64,000 bases of DNA from Wenxinia marina DSM 24838 (GTDB lineage: Bacteria > Pseudomonadota > Alphaproteobacteria > Rhodobacterales > Rhodobacteraceae). The position numbers were made by a program, and so were the translations under genes. Below the pieces are notes generated by a model that was not told where the DNA came from, did not search any database, and was given only the letters and a program-made list of their open reading frames with translations. Below, piece after piece: positions 30,605 through 39,999 of this stretch; position 1 is the first letter of the stretch; each line of letters begins with the position of its first letter. Location: contig NZ_KB902310.1 of NCBI RefSeq assembly GCF_000379485.1, positions 1-64,000 on the forward strand, given 5' to 3'.

Positions 30605-32158
30605 TCAATCCCTGGGGCGGATCACCTTGCCCTCGGCGCCGAGGGACGAGACGAGGGCGGCGAAGCGTTTCTCGGCGACCTCGCCGAACAACTGCCGGCC
30701 CTCGGGCGCGACCTTGATCTCCAGCACCTTCTTCTGCGAGCGCCAGGTCAGCGCCGCCGGCACGCCGCCGCCCGCGAGCCACAGCATCGCGCCGAGGCGC
30801 ATCGCCTTGCCCAGCACCTCGGCCTCCTTCAGCTCGCGGTCCTCCAGCAGCGAGAACAGCGGCTCGTAGCGCGAGCCTTCGCGCTTGTTGGTGTAGCGGT
30901 GCAGGAGGGCGAGGCCGAGATAGACCCGCTCCCAGTGCTTCAGCCCGCCGAGGTTGGCGCGGGTGGCGTTGTCGAAGCAGACCTCGGGCCGGTAGTCGGG
31001 ATGCGCGCGCCAGCTGACGTCGTGCAGCAGGCAGGCGGCGCGGATGATCCGCTTCTTCTGCCAGTCGGCGCGCGGAAACAGCGGCGCGACGAAGTCGTAC
31101 AGCTTGGCGCCGAAGCCGGGCAGGCGCGCATCCTTGTTCTCGGCGAAGCGGCAGGCCTCGATCAGCGGGTCGCGCAGGCGCATCGCCTCGGGCATCTGTT
31201 CGTACAGCATGCCCTCGCGGATGCCGTAGCTGCTGACGGTGATGTCCTTCGGCTTGAAGGTCTTCACGACCTGGTCGAGAACAAGGACCGCAAGCGGGAC
31301 GAGGCTCATCCGTTCGGCCGAGATCGACAGCTTGCCGCGCAGCGCCTCGATGTCGGCGGTCTCGATGTATTCGCGGGTCTCGGCGACCTGCCGGGTCGTC
31401 ATCCGGTATTCGTGCAGCACCGTGAGCGGGTAGCCGCGCCGCTCCATGTCGACGCGGGCGATGGCGCGCCAGCTGCCGCCGACGAGGAACAGGCGCATCC
31501 CCGTCTCCTCGGCCATGTTGGCGTGCAGGGTCGAGACGATGCCCTTGATGTGCGCCTTCAGCCCCTTCTTGCCGCCGGAGACGGTCTTGAGCTTGAGCGG
31601 GCCGAGGGGCGAGGTGAGGCGGCGGCCGACCTGTCCGTCGGCGAGGTCGGCGAGTTCCATCGACGAGCCGCCGATGTCGCAGACGAGGCCGTAGGACCCC
31701 GGCCATCCGAGCAGCACCCCCTGCGCGGAGAGGCGCGCCTCCTCGTTGCCGTCGATGACGTGGACGGTCAGGCCGGTCTTGCGCTCGATCTCGTCGCAGA
31801 AGTCGGCGCCGTCCTCGGCCTCGCGCACGGCGGCGGTGGCGACCACGGTAAGGGACGAGACGTTCATGCCCTCGCCCAGCTTGGCGAAGCGGGCGAGCGC
31901 GCCCTTGGCGCGGGTGCGCCCCTCGGGGTTCAGGCGGCCGGTCTCGGAGAGGCCGCTGCCGAGGGCGCACATGATCTTCTCGTTGTAGAAATAGGCGGGC
32001 GAGCGGGCGGCGCCGTCGAACACGACCATCCGGACCGAGTTCGATCCGACGTCGACCACGCCCACGCGGCTGAGGTCCTGCGCCTCGGGGTCGGCGAAGA
32101 GGGGCCGTCCGAAGGGGCCCCAGTCCGGCGCCGCGGCGCCTTCGGTCTGTCCGTCCAT
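30605..32158 (-). CDS. ppx: Exopolyphosphatase (Ppx/GppA)
   Basis: 517 residues. The N-terminal actin-like ASKHA domain has VVDVGSNSVRMVVFDG (about 33-48) and CDIGGSSMEL; the C-terminal HD-type domain has AACLLHDVSWRAHPDY. It hydrolyses terminal phosphates of polyphosphate or the pppGpp 5'-phosphate. It follows ppk1 with a 90-bp gap, giving the usual synthesis/degradation pair. About 30 unordered residues precede the first motif. Confidence 0.94.
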   Translation of the reverse strand: MDGQTEGAAAPDWGPFGRPLFADPEAQDLSRVGVVDVGSNSVRMVVFDGAARSPAYFYNEKIMCALGSGLSETGRLNPEGRTRAKGALARFAKLGEGMNVSSLTVVATAAVREAEDGADFCDEIERKTGLTVHVIDGNEEARLSAQGVLLGWPGSYGLVCDIGGSSMELADLADGQVGRRLTSPLGPLKLKTVSGGKKGLKAHIKGIVSTLHANMAEETGMRLFLVGGSWRAIARVDMERRGYPLTVLHEYRMTTRQVAETREYIETADIEALRGKLSISAERMSLVPLAVLVLDQVVKTFKPKDITVSSYGIREGMLYEQMPEAMRLRDPLIEACRFAENKDARLPGFGAKLYDFVAPLFPRADWQKKRIIRAACLLHDVSWRAHPDYRPEVCFDNATRANLGGLKHWERVYLGLALLHRYTNKREGSRYEPLFSLLEDRELKEAEVLGKAMRLGAMLWLAGGGVPAALTWRSQKKVLEIKVAPEGRQLFGEVAEKRFAALVSSLGAEGKVIRPRD

Positions 32159-32248
32159 GGGCCCCCTCAGGCTGGATCGGTCCGACCATGTAAGCCGGGC
32201 GGCGGGGTGTCAACATTGGGGGACGGCGGCGTGCCGGACCGGCGGGCG

Positions 32249-34462
32249 TCAGTCGTCGGAGTGGGTCAGCTGGGGCACGTCGTCGGCACCGGCGGAGCCG
32301 CGGCCCGACAGGGACGGGTTCTCCATGAAGAACCGGTGGCACGAGAAGGCCCGCCCGTCCTCGGGCAGGGCGGCGCGGGTGAAGCGGCCGTCGGGCCCCA
32401 TGGTCCAGCTCGACGCGACGTCGGCGAGGTTGGCGGCCATGATCTGCTCCATGATCTGCGCCTTGACCGTGGGGTTCACCGCCTCGACCAGCGTCTCGAC
32501 CCGGCGGGTCAGGTTGCGGCCCATCCAGTCGGCGGACGAGAAGAACACGCGCGCGCCGCGCCAGGGCAGGGCATGGCCGTTGCCGAAGCAGACGATGCGG
32601 GAATGTTCGAGGAAGCGGCCGACGATGGATTTCACGCGGATGTTCTCGCTGAGGCCCGCGACGCCGGGGCGCAGGCCGCAGATTCCGCGGATGACGAGGC
32701 TGATCCGCACCCCGTCGCGGCTGGCGGCGTAGAGGGCGTCGATCACGTCCTCCTCGATCAGCGAGTTCATCTTGGCCCAGATCTCGCCCGGCCGGCCGGC
32801 GCGGGCGTGCGCCGCCTCGGCGGCGATCAGCTCCAGCAGGCGCGTCTTCAGCCCGTCGGGCGACAAAGCGAGGTTCTCCAGCCCCAGCGGCTCGGCATAG
32901 CCGCCGACGTAGTTGAAGAGCTTGGAGGCGTCGCGCCCCAGCGCCGGGTTGCAGGTGAAGAGCGACAGGTCGGTGTAGATGCGTGCGGTGACCGGGTGGT
33001 AGTTGCCGGTGCCGAAGTGGCTGTAGGTGACGAGGCGCTGGCCCTCGCGCCGCACCACGACGCTGACCTTGGCGTGGGTCTTGAGCGTGGTGAAGCCGTA
33101 GACGACATGGGCGCCCGCCCGCTCCAGCCGTCTGCTCTGGCGGATGTTGGCGGCCTCGTCGAACCGCGCCTTCAGCTCCACCAGCGCGGTCACCGACTTG
33201 CCGTCCTCGGCCGCCTCGCAGAGGGCGTCGACGATGGGGGAGTTCTTGGAGGTGCGGTAGAGCGTCTGCTTGATCGCCACCACGTCGGGGTCCGTCGCCG
33301 CCTGCTTGAGGAAGCGCACCACCATGTCGAACGTCTCGTAGGGGTGGTGCAGCAGCATGTCCTTCTGCCGGATCGCGGCGAACATGTCGCCGTCATGGTC
33401 CTGCACCCGCTCGGGGATGCGCGGGGCGAAGGCGGGCCAGAGGAGGTCGGGGCGGTCGTCGGTGACGAGGGTCTTGAGGTCGCCGATGCCGATCAGGCCG
33501 TCGACCTCGACCACCTCGCGCTCGGTGATGTGGAGTTCCTCGGTGATGAGGGTCTTCAGCTTCTCCGGCGCGCCGGCGGACAGCTTCATCCGCACCACCT
33601 CGCCCCGGCGGCGGCGCTTCAGGGCGACCTCGAACTCGCGCACCAGGTCCTCGGCCTCTTCCTCGACCTCGAGGTCGCTGTCGCGCAGGACGCGGAAGAT
33701 GCAGCTGGCCTTCAGGCGGTAGCCGGGAAAGAGTCGGTCGAGGAAGAGCAGGCACAGCTCCTCCAGCGGCACCCAGCGGCGGGCGCCGCCGTCGGTCGGC
33801 AGCGCGACGAAGCGGTCGACCTGGGACGGCACGGGGAGGAGGGCGCGCAGCGCGCGCTTGTCCGACGTCCGCTCCAGCTGCAGCGCCAGCGCCAGCCCCT
33901 CGTTCGGGATGAACGGGAACGGGTGCGCGGGGTCGATGGCGAGCGGCGACAGGACCGGGAAGACGTCGTTGAGGAACGTCTCGCGCAGGTAGTCGAGGTC
34001 GGCCTCGTCGGTGATCGCGGCACGCGTGAGGACGTGGATGTCCTGCGCGGCCATCTCGTCCAGCAGGCACTTCAGCACCGACTGCTGGCGGAACATCAGG
34101 TCGCGCGCCTCGGCGTCGATCTGGCGCAGCTGCTCGGCCGGGGTCAGGCCGTCGATCGAGGGCGTGGTGTTGCCGGCCATCGCCAGTTCACGCAGGCCGG
34201 CGACGCGGACGGTGTAGAACTCGTCGAGGTTGCTGGCCGAGATCGACAGGAAGCGCAGCCGCTCCAGCAGCGGAACGCGGGGGTTCTCGGCCTCTTCGAG
34301 GACGCGCCAGTTGAAACCGATCCAGCTGAGCTCGCGGTTGAAGAAGCGGCCCGGCCCCGCGGGGTCGAGATCGTCCAGCGCCTGGGGCGCCGGGAAGTCG
34401 GCGGAGAGGAAGTCTGCGGTCGGCACGTCGGGCCGGATATCGTCGGCAGATGACAGGTTCAT
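32249..34462 (-). CDS. ppk1: Polyphosphate kinase 1
   Basis: 737 residues, normal for Ppk1, which makes long-chain polyphosphate from ATP at the membrane. Blocks in order: RFFNRELSWIGFNWRVLEEAENP, IPNEGLALALQLE, HHPYETFDMVVRFLKQAATDPDVVAIKQTLYRTS, the YSHFGTGNYHP block that carries the autophosphorylated histidine, and VFFSSADWMGRNLTRRVE. The start at 34462 gives a normal N-terminus; the frame is open far upstream but that part is antisense noise. Downstream of hdaA. Confidence 0.95.
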   Translation of the reverse strand: MNLSSADDIRPDVPTADFLSADFPAPQALDDLDPAGPGRFFNRELSWIGFNWRVLEEAENPRVPLLERLRFLSISASNLDEFYTVRVAGLRELAMAGNTTPSIDGLTPAEQLRQIDAEARDLMFRQQSVLKCLLDEMAAQDIHVLTRAAITDEADLDYLRETFLNDVFPVLSPLAIDPAHPFPFIPNEGLALALQLERTSDKRALRALLPVPSQVDRFVALPTDGGARRWVPLEELCLLFLDRLFPGYRLKASCIFRVLRDSDLEVEEEAEDLVREFEVALKRRRRGEVVRMKLSAGAPEKLKTLITEELHITEREVVEVDGLIGIGDLKTLVTDDRPDLLWPAFAPRIPERVQDHDGDMFAAIRQKDMLLHHPYETFDMVVRFLKQAATDPDVVAIKQTLYRTSKNSPIVDALCEAAEDGKSVTALVELKARFDEAANIRQSRRLERAGAHVVYGFTTLKTHAKVSVVVRREGQRLVTYSHFGTGNYHPVTARIYTDLSLFTCNPALGRDASKLFNYVGGYAEPLGLENLALSPDGLKTRLLELIAAEAAHARAGRPGEIWAKMNSLIEEDVIDALYAASRDGVRISLVIRGICGLRPGVAGLSENIRVKSIVGRFLEHSRIVCFGNGHALPWRGARVFFSSADWMGRNLTRRVETLVEAVNPTVKAQIMEQIMAANLADVASSWTMGPDGRFTRAALPEDGRAFSCHRFFMENPSLSGRGSAGADDVPQLTHSDD

Positions 34463-34491
34463 GGCAGCGCTCCCGCGGGCCGGACCGACTA

Positions 34492-35160
34492 TCACGCGGC
34501 GGCGTCCCCGTTGTCCAGAAGCCGCCGGGCGAGGCCGGTGCCGATCCGCTCGCCGCTCGCCAGCGCGGCGCGGTCGAGGCGGTCGACGATCCCGGCCGCG
34601 GCGGCGTGGCTGCGCTCGATCCGCGGCACCAGCCAGCGGATCAGGGACGGCGGGGCGGCGATCTGGCGGTCGTAGAACAGCTTGGCCAGCAGCGCGGAGA
34701 GGAGCGCGTCGTCGGGATCGACGATCCGAACCACGTTCGTCGCCTGCATCCGGCTGGCGAGGTCGGGCAGCAGGATCGGCCAGGCCGAGGGCGGCCGGTC
34801 GGCGGTCAGCAGCAGCCGCCCGCCGCGGGCGCGGATCGCGTTGTGGACGTGGAACAGCGTCTCCTCGGCGCGGCGGGGCAGGCGCTGGACGTTCTCGACC
34901 GCCAGCGCCGCGCCGGGCCGGAAGTCGTCGCCCAGGTCCTCGGCCGCGACGACGGCGCCGCCGCTCTGCTCCTGCCAGACCCGGACCAGGTGGCTCTTGC
35001 CCGAGCCCGGCGGGCCGACCAGCGCCAGCTTGCCGTCGGGCCAGGGGCCCTCGGCGCCGGTGACCATGACGTAGGCGGCGCGGTTCGAGTCGGACACGAA
35101 GAAATCGGCAGGCCCCTGCCGGACCCGGGCCGGCAGTTCGAACGTCAGCTGCCGCGCCAT
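34492..35160 (-). CDS. hdaA: DnaA-related regulatory inactivation protein HdaA
   Basis: 222 residues, AAA+ domain like DnaA but without the C-terminal DNA-binding helices. The N-terminal QLTFELP is a sliding-clamp binding motif; Walker A GPPGSGKSH is at 49-57, followed by a Walker B-like region LAVENVQRLP and LLTADRPPSAWPILLPDLASRM. HdaA with the clamp triggers ATP hydrolysis by DnaA and prevents over-initiation. It starts three bases after the AI-2E permease stop; ppk1 follows. Confidence 0.9.
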   Translation of the reverse strand: MARQLTFELPARVRQGPADFFVSDSNRAAYVMVTGAEGPWPDGKLALVGPPGSGKSHLVRVWQEQSGGAVVAAEDLGDDFRPGAALAVENVQRLPRRAEETLFHVHNAIRARGGRLLLTADRPPSAWPILLPDLASRMQATNVVRIVDPDDALLSALLAKLFYDRQIAAPPSLIRWLVPRIERSHAAAAGIVDRLDRAALASGERIGTGLARRLLDNGDAAA

Positions 35161-35163
35161 GAC

Positions 35164-36222
35164 TCAGACCTCTCCGGGTCCGCGGTAGAGGGCGCTGTCC
35201 TTGTAGCGGTCGATCAGGAAGCGGGCGATGACGCCGATGACGGCCGCCACCGGCACCGCGACCAGCAGGCCGACGAAGCCGAAGAGCGCGCCGAACACGG
35301 CGAGCGCGAACAGCAGCCAGACGGGGTGCAGACCGACGGAGGAGCCGACCAGCCACGGTGTCAGGATGTTGCCCTCGACGAACTGGCCGCCCTGGAAGAT
35401 CGCCCAGACGGCGAGGATCCACCACCACTCGCCCCAGAACTGGAACAGCGCCATGCCGATGGCCAGCGCCCCGCCGACCAGCGCGCCGACGTACGGGATG
35501 AAGGTCAGGAAGCCCGCGACCGCGCCGATCACGAGGCCGAAGTTGAGGCCCACCAGCGCCAGCGCGACGGCGTAGAAGACGCCGAGGATCAGGCAGACCG
35601 TCCCCTGGCCGCGGATGAAGCTGGCCAGTGTCTCGTCGATGTCGGCGGCGAGGGCGCGGATCGTCGGCGCATGCTCGCGCGGGAGCATGTCGTCGATCCG
35701 CGCCACCATCCGGTCCCAGTCGAGCAGGAGGTACACGCTGACCACGGGCACGATGATGACGAGGAACACCACGTTCACCACCGACGCCGCCGAGGCGAGG
35801 ACGGTCTGCAGCAGCTCGCCGCCCCGCGCCTGGATCGCCTCGCCGATGGTGACGAGCTGGCGGCGGATCGCGCTGCCCTCGTCCATCATCTCGGGAAAGC
35901 GCTGGTTCAGCCAGGTCTGCAGCCGCGACGCCATCTCGGGCGCCGTCGCGACGAGGCGCGTCGCCTGGTCGACCAGCGTCGGGATCACGGCGACGACGAG
36001 GAGGACGAACAGCATCACGCTGAGAATCGTGATGACCGCGACCGACAGGCCCCGGCTGAGGCCGATCCGCTCCAGCCGGTCGGCGAGCGGGTCGAGGAGG
36101 TAGGCAATCGCCCCGCCGAGGATGAAGGGCAGGATCACGTTCCCGAGGAACCACAGCAGCAGGACGAAGATCGCGGCGGCGATCCCCCAGTATTTCAGCT
36201 GCTGCTGGATCGTCAGGGTCAT
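35164..36222 (-). CDS. AI-2E/TqsA-family permease (UPF0118)
   Basis: 352 residues with about eight helices: ILPFILGGAIAYLLDPLADRLER near the N-terminus, a central soluble loop, then FIPYVGALVGGALAIGMALFQF and EGNILTPWLVGSSVGLHPVWLLFALAVFGALFGFVGLLVAVP. Family members transport small metabolites or act as Na+/H+ antiporters; the AI-2 name is historical. It is conserved next to hdaA in Rhodobacterales. Confidence 0.9.
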   Translation of the reverse strand: MTLTIQQQLKYWGIAAAIFVLLLWFLGNVILPFILGGAIAYLLDPLADRLERIGLSRGLSVAVITILSVMLFVLLVVAVIPTLVDQATRLVATAPEMASRLQTWLNQRFPEMMDEGSAIRRQLVTIGEAIQARGGELLQTVLASAASVVNVVFLVIIVPVVSVYLLLDWDRMVARIDDMLPREHAPTIRALAADIDETLASFIRGQGTVCLILGVFYAVALALVGLNFGLVIGAVAGFLTFIPYVGALVGGALAIGMALFQFWGEWWWILAVWAIFQGGQFVEGNILTPWLVGSSVGLHPVWLLFALAVFGALFGFVGLLVAVPVAAVIGVIARFLIDRYKDSALYRGPGEV

Positions 36223-36254
36223 GCCGGCACTCTTGGGCGCGAAGTGGCCTTGGA

Positions 36255-37202
36255 TCAAGGGGGCAGGGGGGCGAGGCCGTCGTTGAGCGGCGCCAGCACC
36301 TCGGCCACCAGGCCGCGCAGCCAGCGGTGCGCCGGGTGCGCGTCGGTCCGGCGGTGCCAGTACATCGTGATGACCGGCGCCGGCACCTCCATCGGCGGGG
36401 CGTAGAGGGCGAGGCCTTCGCGGGCCGCCGCGGCGCGGGCCAGCTGCGCCGGGACCAGCGCCACCGCGTCCGTGGTCGCGACGGTCCGGACGATGCCCGA
36501 GAAGAACGGCGTCGTCATCCGCACCCGCCGCTGCCGCCCCAGCGCCTCCAGCGCGGCATCGCCCATCGCCTTGAGCTGCCCGGAGGGCGAGCACAGGATC
36601 TGCGTCAGGTCGCAGAACAGGTCGAGCGGGACGGTGTCGCCCTCCGCGAGGCGCCCGAGGCGCGGGTTGCCCCGGCGCGCGATCAGCACGAAGGGCGAGC
36701 GGAAGACCGGCCGGCTGGCGACCCAGGCCGGCGTCTCCAGCTGCGGCATGAGCACGATGTCGATCCGGTGCTGGTCCAGGTGCTCGAACGACAGGCCGGG
36801 GATGAGGTCGAGGAACTGCACCTTCATCTCCGGCGCCTCGGCGAACAGGCGGGCGGCGAGCTGCGGCATCAGCATCTCGGCGAAGAAATCGATGCCCGAG
36901 ATCTTCAGCGCCTCGTCCGCCTCCTCCGGCTGCCAGCTGCCGGTCGCGCCGGCCATCGCCTCGATCCCGTCGAGGATGTGGCGCAGGGGGCGCTCCAGCC
37001 CGAGCGCGAACTCCGTCGGCGCCAGGCCCTGGCCCGCGCGCACGAACAGCTCGTCCCCGAAGGACAGGCGCAGGCGGCCGAGCGCGGCCGAGACGGCGGG
37101 CTGCGACAGGCCGAGGCGCTGGCCGGCGCGGGTGACGGATCCCTCGCGCAGGAGGGCGTCCATCACCTTCAGCAGGTTGAGGTCGAACCCGGCCAGATTC
37201 AT
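36255..37202 (-). CDS. LysR-family transcriptional regulator
   Basis: 315 residues. The N-terminal winged helix FDLNLLKVMDALLREGSVTRAGQRLGLSQPAVSAALGRLR is followed by a NodD-like effector domain. It is divergent from the cupin gene at 37400 with a 197-bp shared region, so control of that gene (with or without the downstream membrane protein) is likely. The following AI-2E permease begins 32 bases downstream, but that cluster is probably independent. The effector is unknown. Confidence 0.9.
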   Translation of the reverse strand: MNLAGFDLNLLKVMDALLREGSVTRAGQRLGLSQPAVSAALGRLRLSFGDELFVRAGQGLAPTEFALGLERPLRHILDGIEAMAGATGSWQPEEADEALKISGIDFFAEMLMPQLAARLFAEAPEMKVQFLDLIPGLSFEHLDQHRIDIVLMPQLETPAWVASRPVFRSPFVLIARRGNPRLGRLAEGDTVPLDLFCDLTQILCSPSGQLKAMGDAALEALGRQRRVRMTTPFFSGIVRTVATTDAVALVPAQLARAAAAREGLALYAPPMEVPAPVITMYWHRRTDAHPAHRWLRGLVAEVLAPLNDGLAPLPP

Positions 37203-37399
37203 CGGACGGCTCCATCCATCGGACGGATGAACCTTATATCAACGTTCGATTGGTCAGGACGATAGGCCGGCGGATATATCCTCGTCCATCGCCTCCGGCA
37301 GCCGCCGGGGCGAGCAGACCCAAACCATTTTCAAGCCTCTGTCCGGGGGTGCGTGCGGCGCGTCCGCCGCCCCCCGGGCCATTGATACGGAGACATCCC
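37203..37399. promoter_or_regulatory. Divergent lysR-cupin control region
   Basis: The segment is markedly more AT-rich than its surroundings. It holds CATCC..GGATG (37213-37229), an inverted repeat directly before the lysR start, TATAAG read on the minus strand at 37233-37238, and TATATC on the plus strand at 37275-37280 as possible -10 boxes. LysR proteins typically bind such divergent regions. Confidence 0.35.
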
Positions 37400-37852
37400 A
37401 TGCTCGATTCCCGCCTCGGCCCCGGCTCGCTCGACTGGAACGGCACCCTCTACCGCACCATCCTGTCCACCGCCGACACCGGCGGCGCGATGTCGGTCAC
37501 CGACAGTGTCTCGCCGCCACGTTCCGGCCCGCCACGCCATGTCCACCACGCCGAGGACGAGACCTTCGTCGTCCTGACCGGCGAGGTCGAGTTCTGGCTG
37601 GAAGGCGAGCGCTTCGTCCGCGGCCCCGGCGAGACCGCCTACATCCTCCGCGGGAGGGAGCACACCTACCGCACCGCCAGCGACGTCCCCTCGCGCCACC
37701 TCGTCATCCTGACGCCCGGCGGGTTCGAGGGCTTCTTCGCCGAGATGGCGCAGAACGCCTATCAAATCCCGGCCGACATGGACGCGATCGTGGAGTCCGC
37801 TACGCGGCACAACCTCGCCTTCACCGGCCCGCCGCTTGGCGACGTCGACTGA
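37400..37852 (+). CDS. Cupin-domain protein
   Basis: 150 residues. A single cupin barrel has motif 1 PPRHVHHAEDETFVVLTGEVEFWLEGE (His-x-His ... Glu) and motif 2 near ILRGREHTYRTASDVPSRHLVIL. Metal-binding His and Glu are all present, so enzymatic activity is possible, for example sugar or quercetinase-like, but the substrate is not readable. Divergent from lysR. Confidence 0.85.
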   Translation: MLDSRLGPGSLDWNGTLYRTILSTADTGGAMSVTDSVSPPRSGPPRHVHHAEDETFVVLTGEVEFWLEGERFVRGPGETAYILRGREHTYRTASDVPSRHLVILTPGGFEGFFAEMAQNAYQIPADMDAIVESATRHNLAFTGPPLGDVD

Positions 37853-37874
37853 CGGAAACGGGACAGACAGACCC

Positions 37875-37921
37875 GGCCGGCCTCCCGGACCCTGCGCCGC
37901 AGCGGCCGGGGAGGGCCGGCC
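37875..37921 (+). other. GC-rich stem-loop between the cupin and membrane-protein genes
   Basis: Arms GGCCGGCC-TCCC and GGGAGGGCCGGCC pair over 12 bases, with one bulge. No U-tract follows, so it may weaken rather than stop transcription into the next gene, whose GTG lies 24 bases further on. Confidence 0.4.
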
Positions 37922-37944
37922 GCACATCGGGAAAGGAACAGGAC

Positions 37945-38361
37945 GTGAAAGGTCTCCCCTTCGCTTTCTTCGCGGCCGCGGTGATCGCGGTCACCTGCGG
38001 CATGGGCCTCGGCATCTTCATGGGCGCCAGCGGCGATCACAGTTACGCCGACACCCACGCGCACCTCAACCTCATCGGCTGGGTCACGATGGCGCTGTTC
38101 GGCGTCTACTATCAGCTGACGCCCCAGGCGGCGCGCACGACGCTGGCCCGGGTGCACTTCGCCGTGGCGCTCCTCGGCGTGGTCACCATCGTGCCCGGCA
38201 TCGCCATCGTCACCCACGGCGGGACCGAGCTGTGGAGCAGCATCGGCAGCCTGCTGACGTTCGCATCGATGCTGATCTTCCTGTTCGCGGTGTTCCGCCA
38301 CGGCCTCGGCGCCGGTGCCGGGCAGGGGCGGAGCCTTCCGGGCGGCGTGCCGGCGGAGTGA
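37945..38361 (+). CDS. Small membrane protein resembling a haem-copper oxidase subunit I fragment
   Basis: 138 residues, about four helices: FAFFAAAVIAVTCGMGLGIFMG, then DTHAHLNLIGWVTMALFGVYYQLTP, VHFAVALLGVVTIVPGIAIV and a last helix. The H-x-H-x-N-L-x-G-W block resembles the haem-ligand helix of cbb3/NO-reductase-type subunit I, and database relatives are often labelled cytochrome c oxidase, but no copper site or full set of haem histidines exists. GTG start after AAGGAACAGG. Function unknown. Confidence 0.75.
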   Translation: MKGLPFAFFAAAVIAVTCGMGLGIFMGASGDHSYADTHAHLNLIGWVTMALFGVYYQLTPQAARTTLARVHFAVALLGVVTIVPGIAIVTHGGTELWSSIGSLLTFASMLIFLFAVFRHGLGAGAGQGRSLPGGVPAE

Positions 38362-38452
38362 CGACAGGTCCGGGTCGGGCGATCCCGCCTTGCCCGGACC
38401 GGCCGCGCCGGCCTATCCTTCGGTCATTGATCGACCTCGACGGATTTGACCC

Positions 38453-38587
38453 ATGCGCATTAATCTCGCCGCGGCCGTTGCCGCCACCCTCGCCACTGCC
38501 GCCGCCGCCGGCTTCTTCGGCACGCCCACCGGCGGCTGGGGCTTCGACGATCCGCCGCCGCGGCCGGCGCAGCCCAGGCTCCCCTGA
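38453..38587 (+). CDS. Possible 44-residue secreted peptide
   Basis: A short open frame, ATG at 38453, encodes a hydrophobic Ala-rich N-terminus that reads like a signal peptide (LAAAVAATLATAAAAG) and a Gly/Pro-rich tail (TGGWGFDDPPPRPAQP). The ribosome-binding site is weak. It sits 66 bases before proS. Chance open frames are common at this GC content, so this is tentative. Confidence 0.3.
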   Translation: MRINLAAAVAATLATAAAAGFFGTPTGGWGFDDPPPRPAQPRLP

Positions 38588-38653
38588 CCGCCGCTTGCCG
38601 GTCCGGGGGCGATGTCCTAGACGTCTCCGGACCCTGATCCGGAGCCTCCTCCC

Positions 38654-39994
38654 ATGCGCCTCAGCCGCTACTTCCTGCCCGTCCTGAGGGAGACCCCCGC
38701 CGAGGCGCAGATCGCCAGCCACCGGCTGATGCTGCGCGCGGGAATGATCAAGCAGCAGCAGGCGGGCATCTATTCCTGGCTGCCGCTCGGCTTCCGCGTG
38801 CTGAAGAACATCGAGCGGATCGTGCACGAGGAGCAGCAGCGCGCCGGACACATCCCGCTGCTGATGCCGACGCTGCAGCCGGCCGAGCTGTGGCGCGAGT
38901 CCGGCCGCTACGACGCCTACGGGCCCGAGATGCTTCGCATCCGCGACCGGCAGGACCGCGACATGCTGTTCGGGCCGACGAACGAGGAGATGATTACCGA
39001 CATCTTCCGCAGCCACGTGTCGTCCTACAAGGACCTGCCGCTGACCTTGTACCACATCCAGTGGAAGTTCCGGGACGAGATGCGCCCCCGCTTCGGCGTG
39101 ATGCGGGGGCGCGAGTTCCTGATGAAGGACGGCTACAACTTCGACGTCACGAAGGAGGACGCCCTCCACGCCTACAACCGCCACATGGTCAGCTACCTGC
39201 GCACCTACGAGCGGATGGGCCTGACCGCGATCCCGATGCGCGCCGACTCGGGGCCGATCGGCGGCGACGACACGCACGAGTTCCTGGTGCTGGCCGAGAC
39301 CGGCGAGAGCGAGGTCTTCTACGACGACCGGGTGACGAACCGCGAGCTCGGCAAGCGGGACATCGACTACGACGACCGCGCCCAGGTGGCGGCGGTGTGC
39401 GAGGAGTTCACGCAGCTCTACGCCCGCACGGACGAGACCCACGATTCCGGCATCTGGGAGGCCGAGGTCCCCGAAGAGCACCGCAAGGTCGGACGCGGCA
39501 TCGAAGTGGGACAGATCTTCTACTTCGGCACCAAGTATTCCGAACCAATGGGCGCCACCGTGCAGACCGCCGACGGCGCCACGGTGCCGGTGCACATGGG
39601 CTCCCACGGGATCGGCGTCAGCCGCCTCGTCGGCGCGATCATTGAGGCGAGCCACGACGACAGGGGCATCATCTGGCCCGAGGGCGTGACGCCGTTCCAT
39701 TGCGGCATCGTGAACCTGCGCCAGGGCGACGCCGAGACCGACGCGGCCTGCGAGGCGCTCTACCGCGATCTGCAGGGGAAGGGCCTCGACCCGCTCTACG
39801 ACGACCGCGACGCGCGGGCGGGCGAGAAGTTCGCGACGATGGACCTGATCGGCCTGCCGTGGCGGATCACCGTCGGCCCTCGTGGCCTGAAGGAAGGCAA
39901 GGTCGAGCTGACCTCGCGGCGGACCGGCGACAGCGAGGAACTGACGCCGGCGCAGGCGGTGGAGAGGGTCGCCGGGATCTACGCCGGGCGCTGA
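38654..39994 (+). CDS. proS: Prolyl-tRNA synthetase, short alphaproteobacterial type
   Basis: 446 residues, class II synthetase. Motif 1 is around [27 protein letters not shown], motif 2 [28 protein letters not shown], and motif 3 [16 protein letters not shown], followed by an anticodon-binding domain ending near residue 446. The ~180-residue INS editing domain of E. coli ProS is absent, as usual in this lineage, where mischarged Ala-tRNA(Pro) is cleared in trans. Essential. Confidence 0.95.
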   Translation: MRLSRYFLPVLRETPAEAQIASHRLMLRAGMIKQQQAGIYSWLPLGFRVLKNIERIVHEEQQRAGHIPLLMPTLQPAELWRESGRYDAYGPEMLRIRDRQDRDMLFGPTNEEMITDIFRSHVSSYKDLPLTLYHIQWKFRDEMRPRFGVMRGREFLMKDGYNFDVTKEDALHAYNRHMVSYLRTYERMGLTAIPMRADSGPIGGDDTHEFLVLAETGESEVFYDDRVTNRELGKRDIDYDDRAQVAAVCEEFTQLYARTDETHDSGIWEAEVPEEHRKVGRGIEVGQIFYFGTKYSEPMGATVQTADGATVPVHMGSHGIGVSRLVGAIIEASHDDRGIIWPEGVTPFHCGIVNLRQGDAETDAACEALYRDLQGKGLDPLYDDRDARAGEKFATMDLIGLPWRITVGPRGLKEGKVELTSRRTGDSEELTPAQAVERVAGIYAGR

Positions 39995-39999
39995 GGCCG

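Noticed and set aside
29921-34453. A 1510-residue plus-strand open frame opposite ppx and ppk1
   Set aside because: It is antisense to two unmistakable genes, has a His/Arg/Gly/Val-biased composition and no motif; long shadow frames are expected at this GC content.
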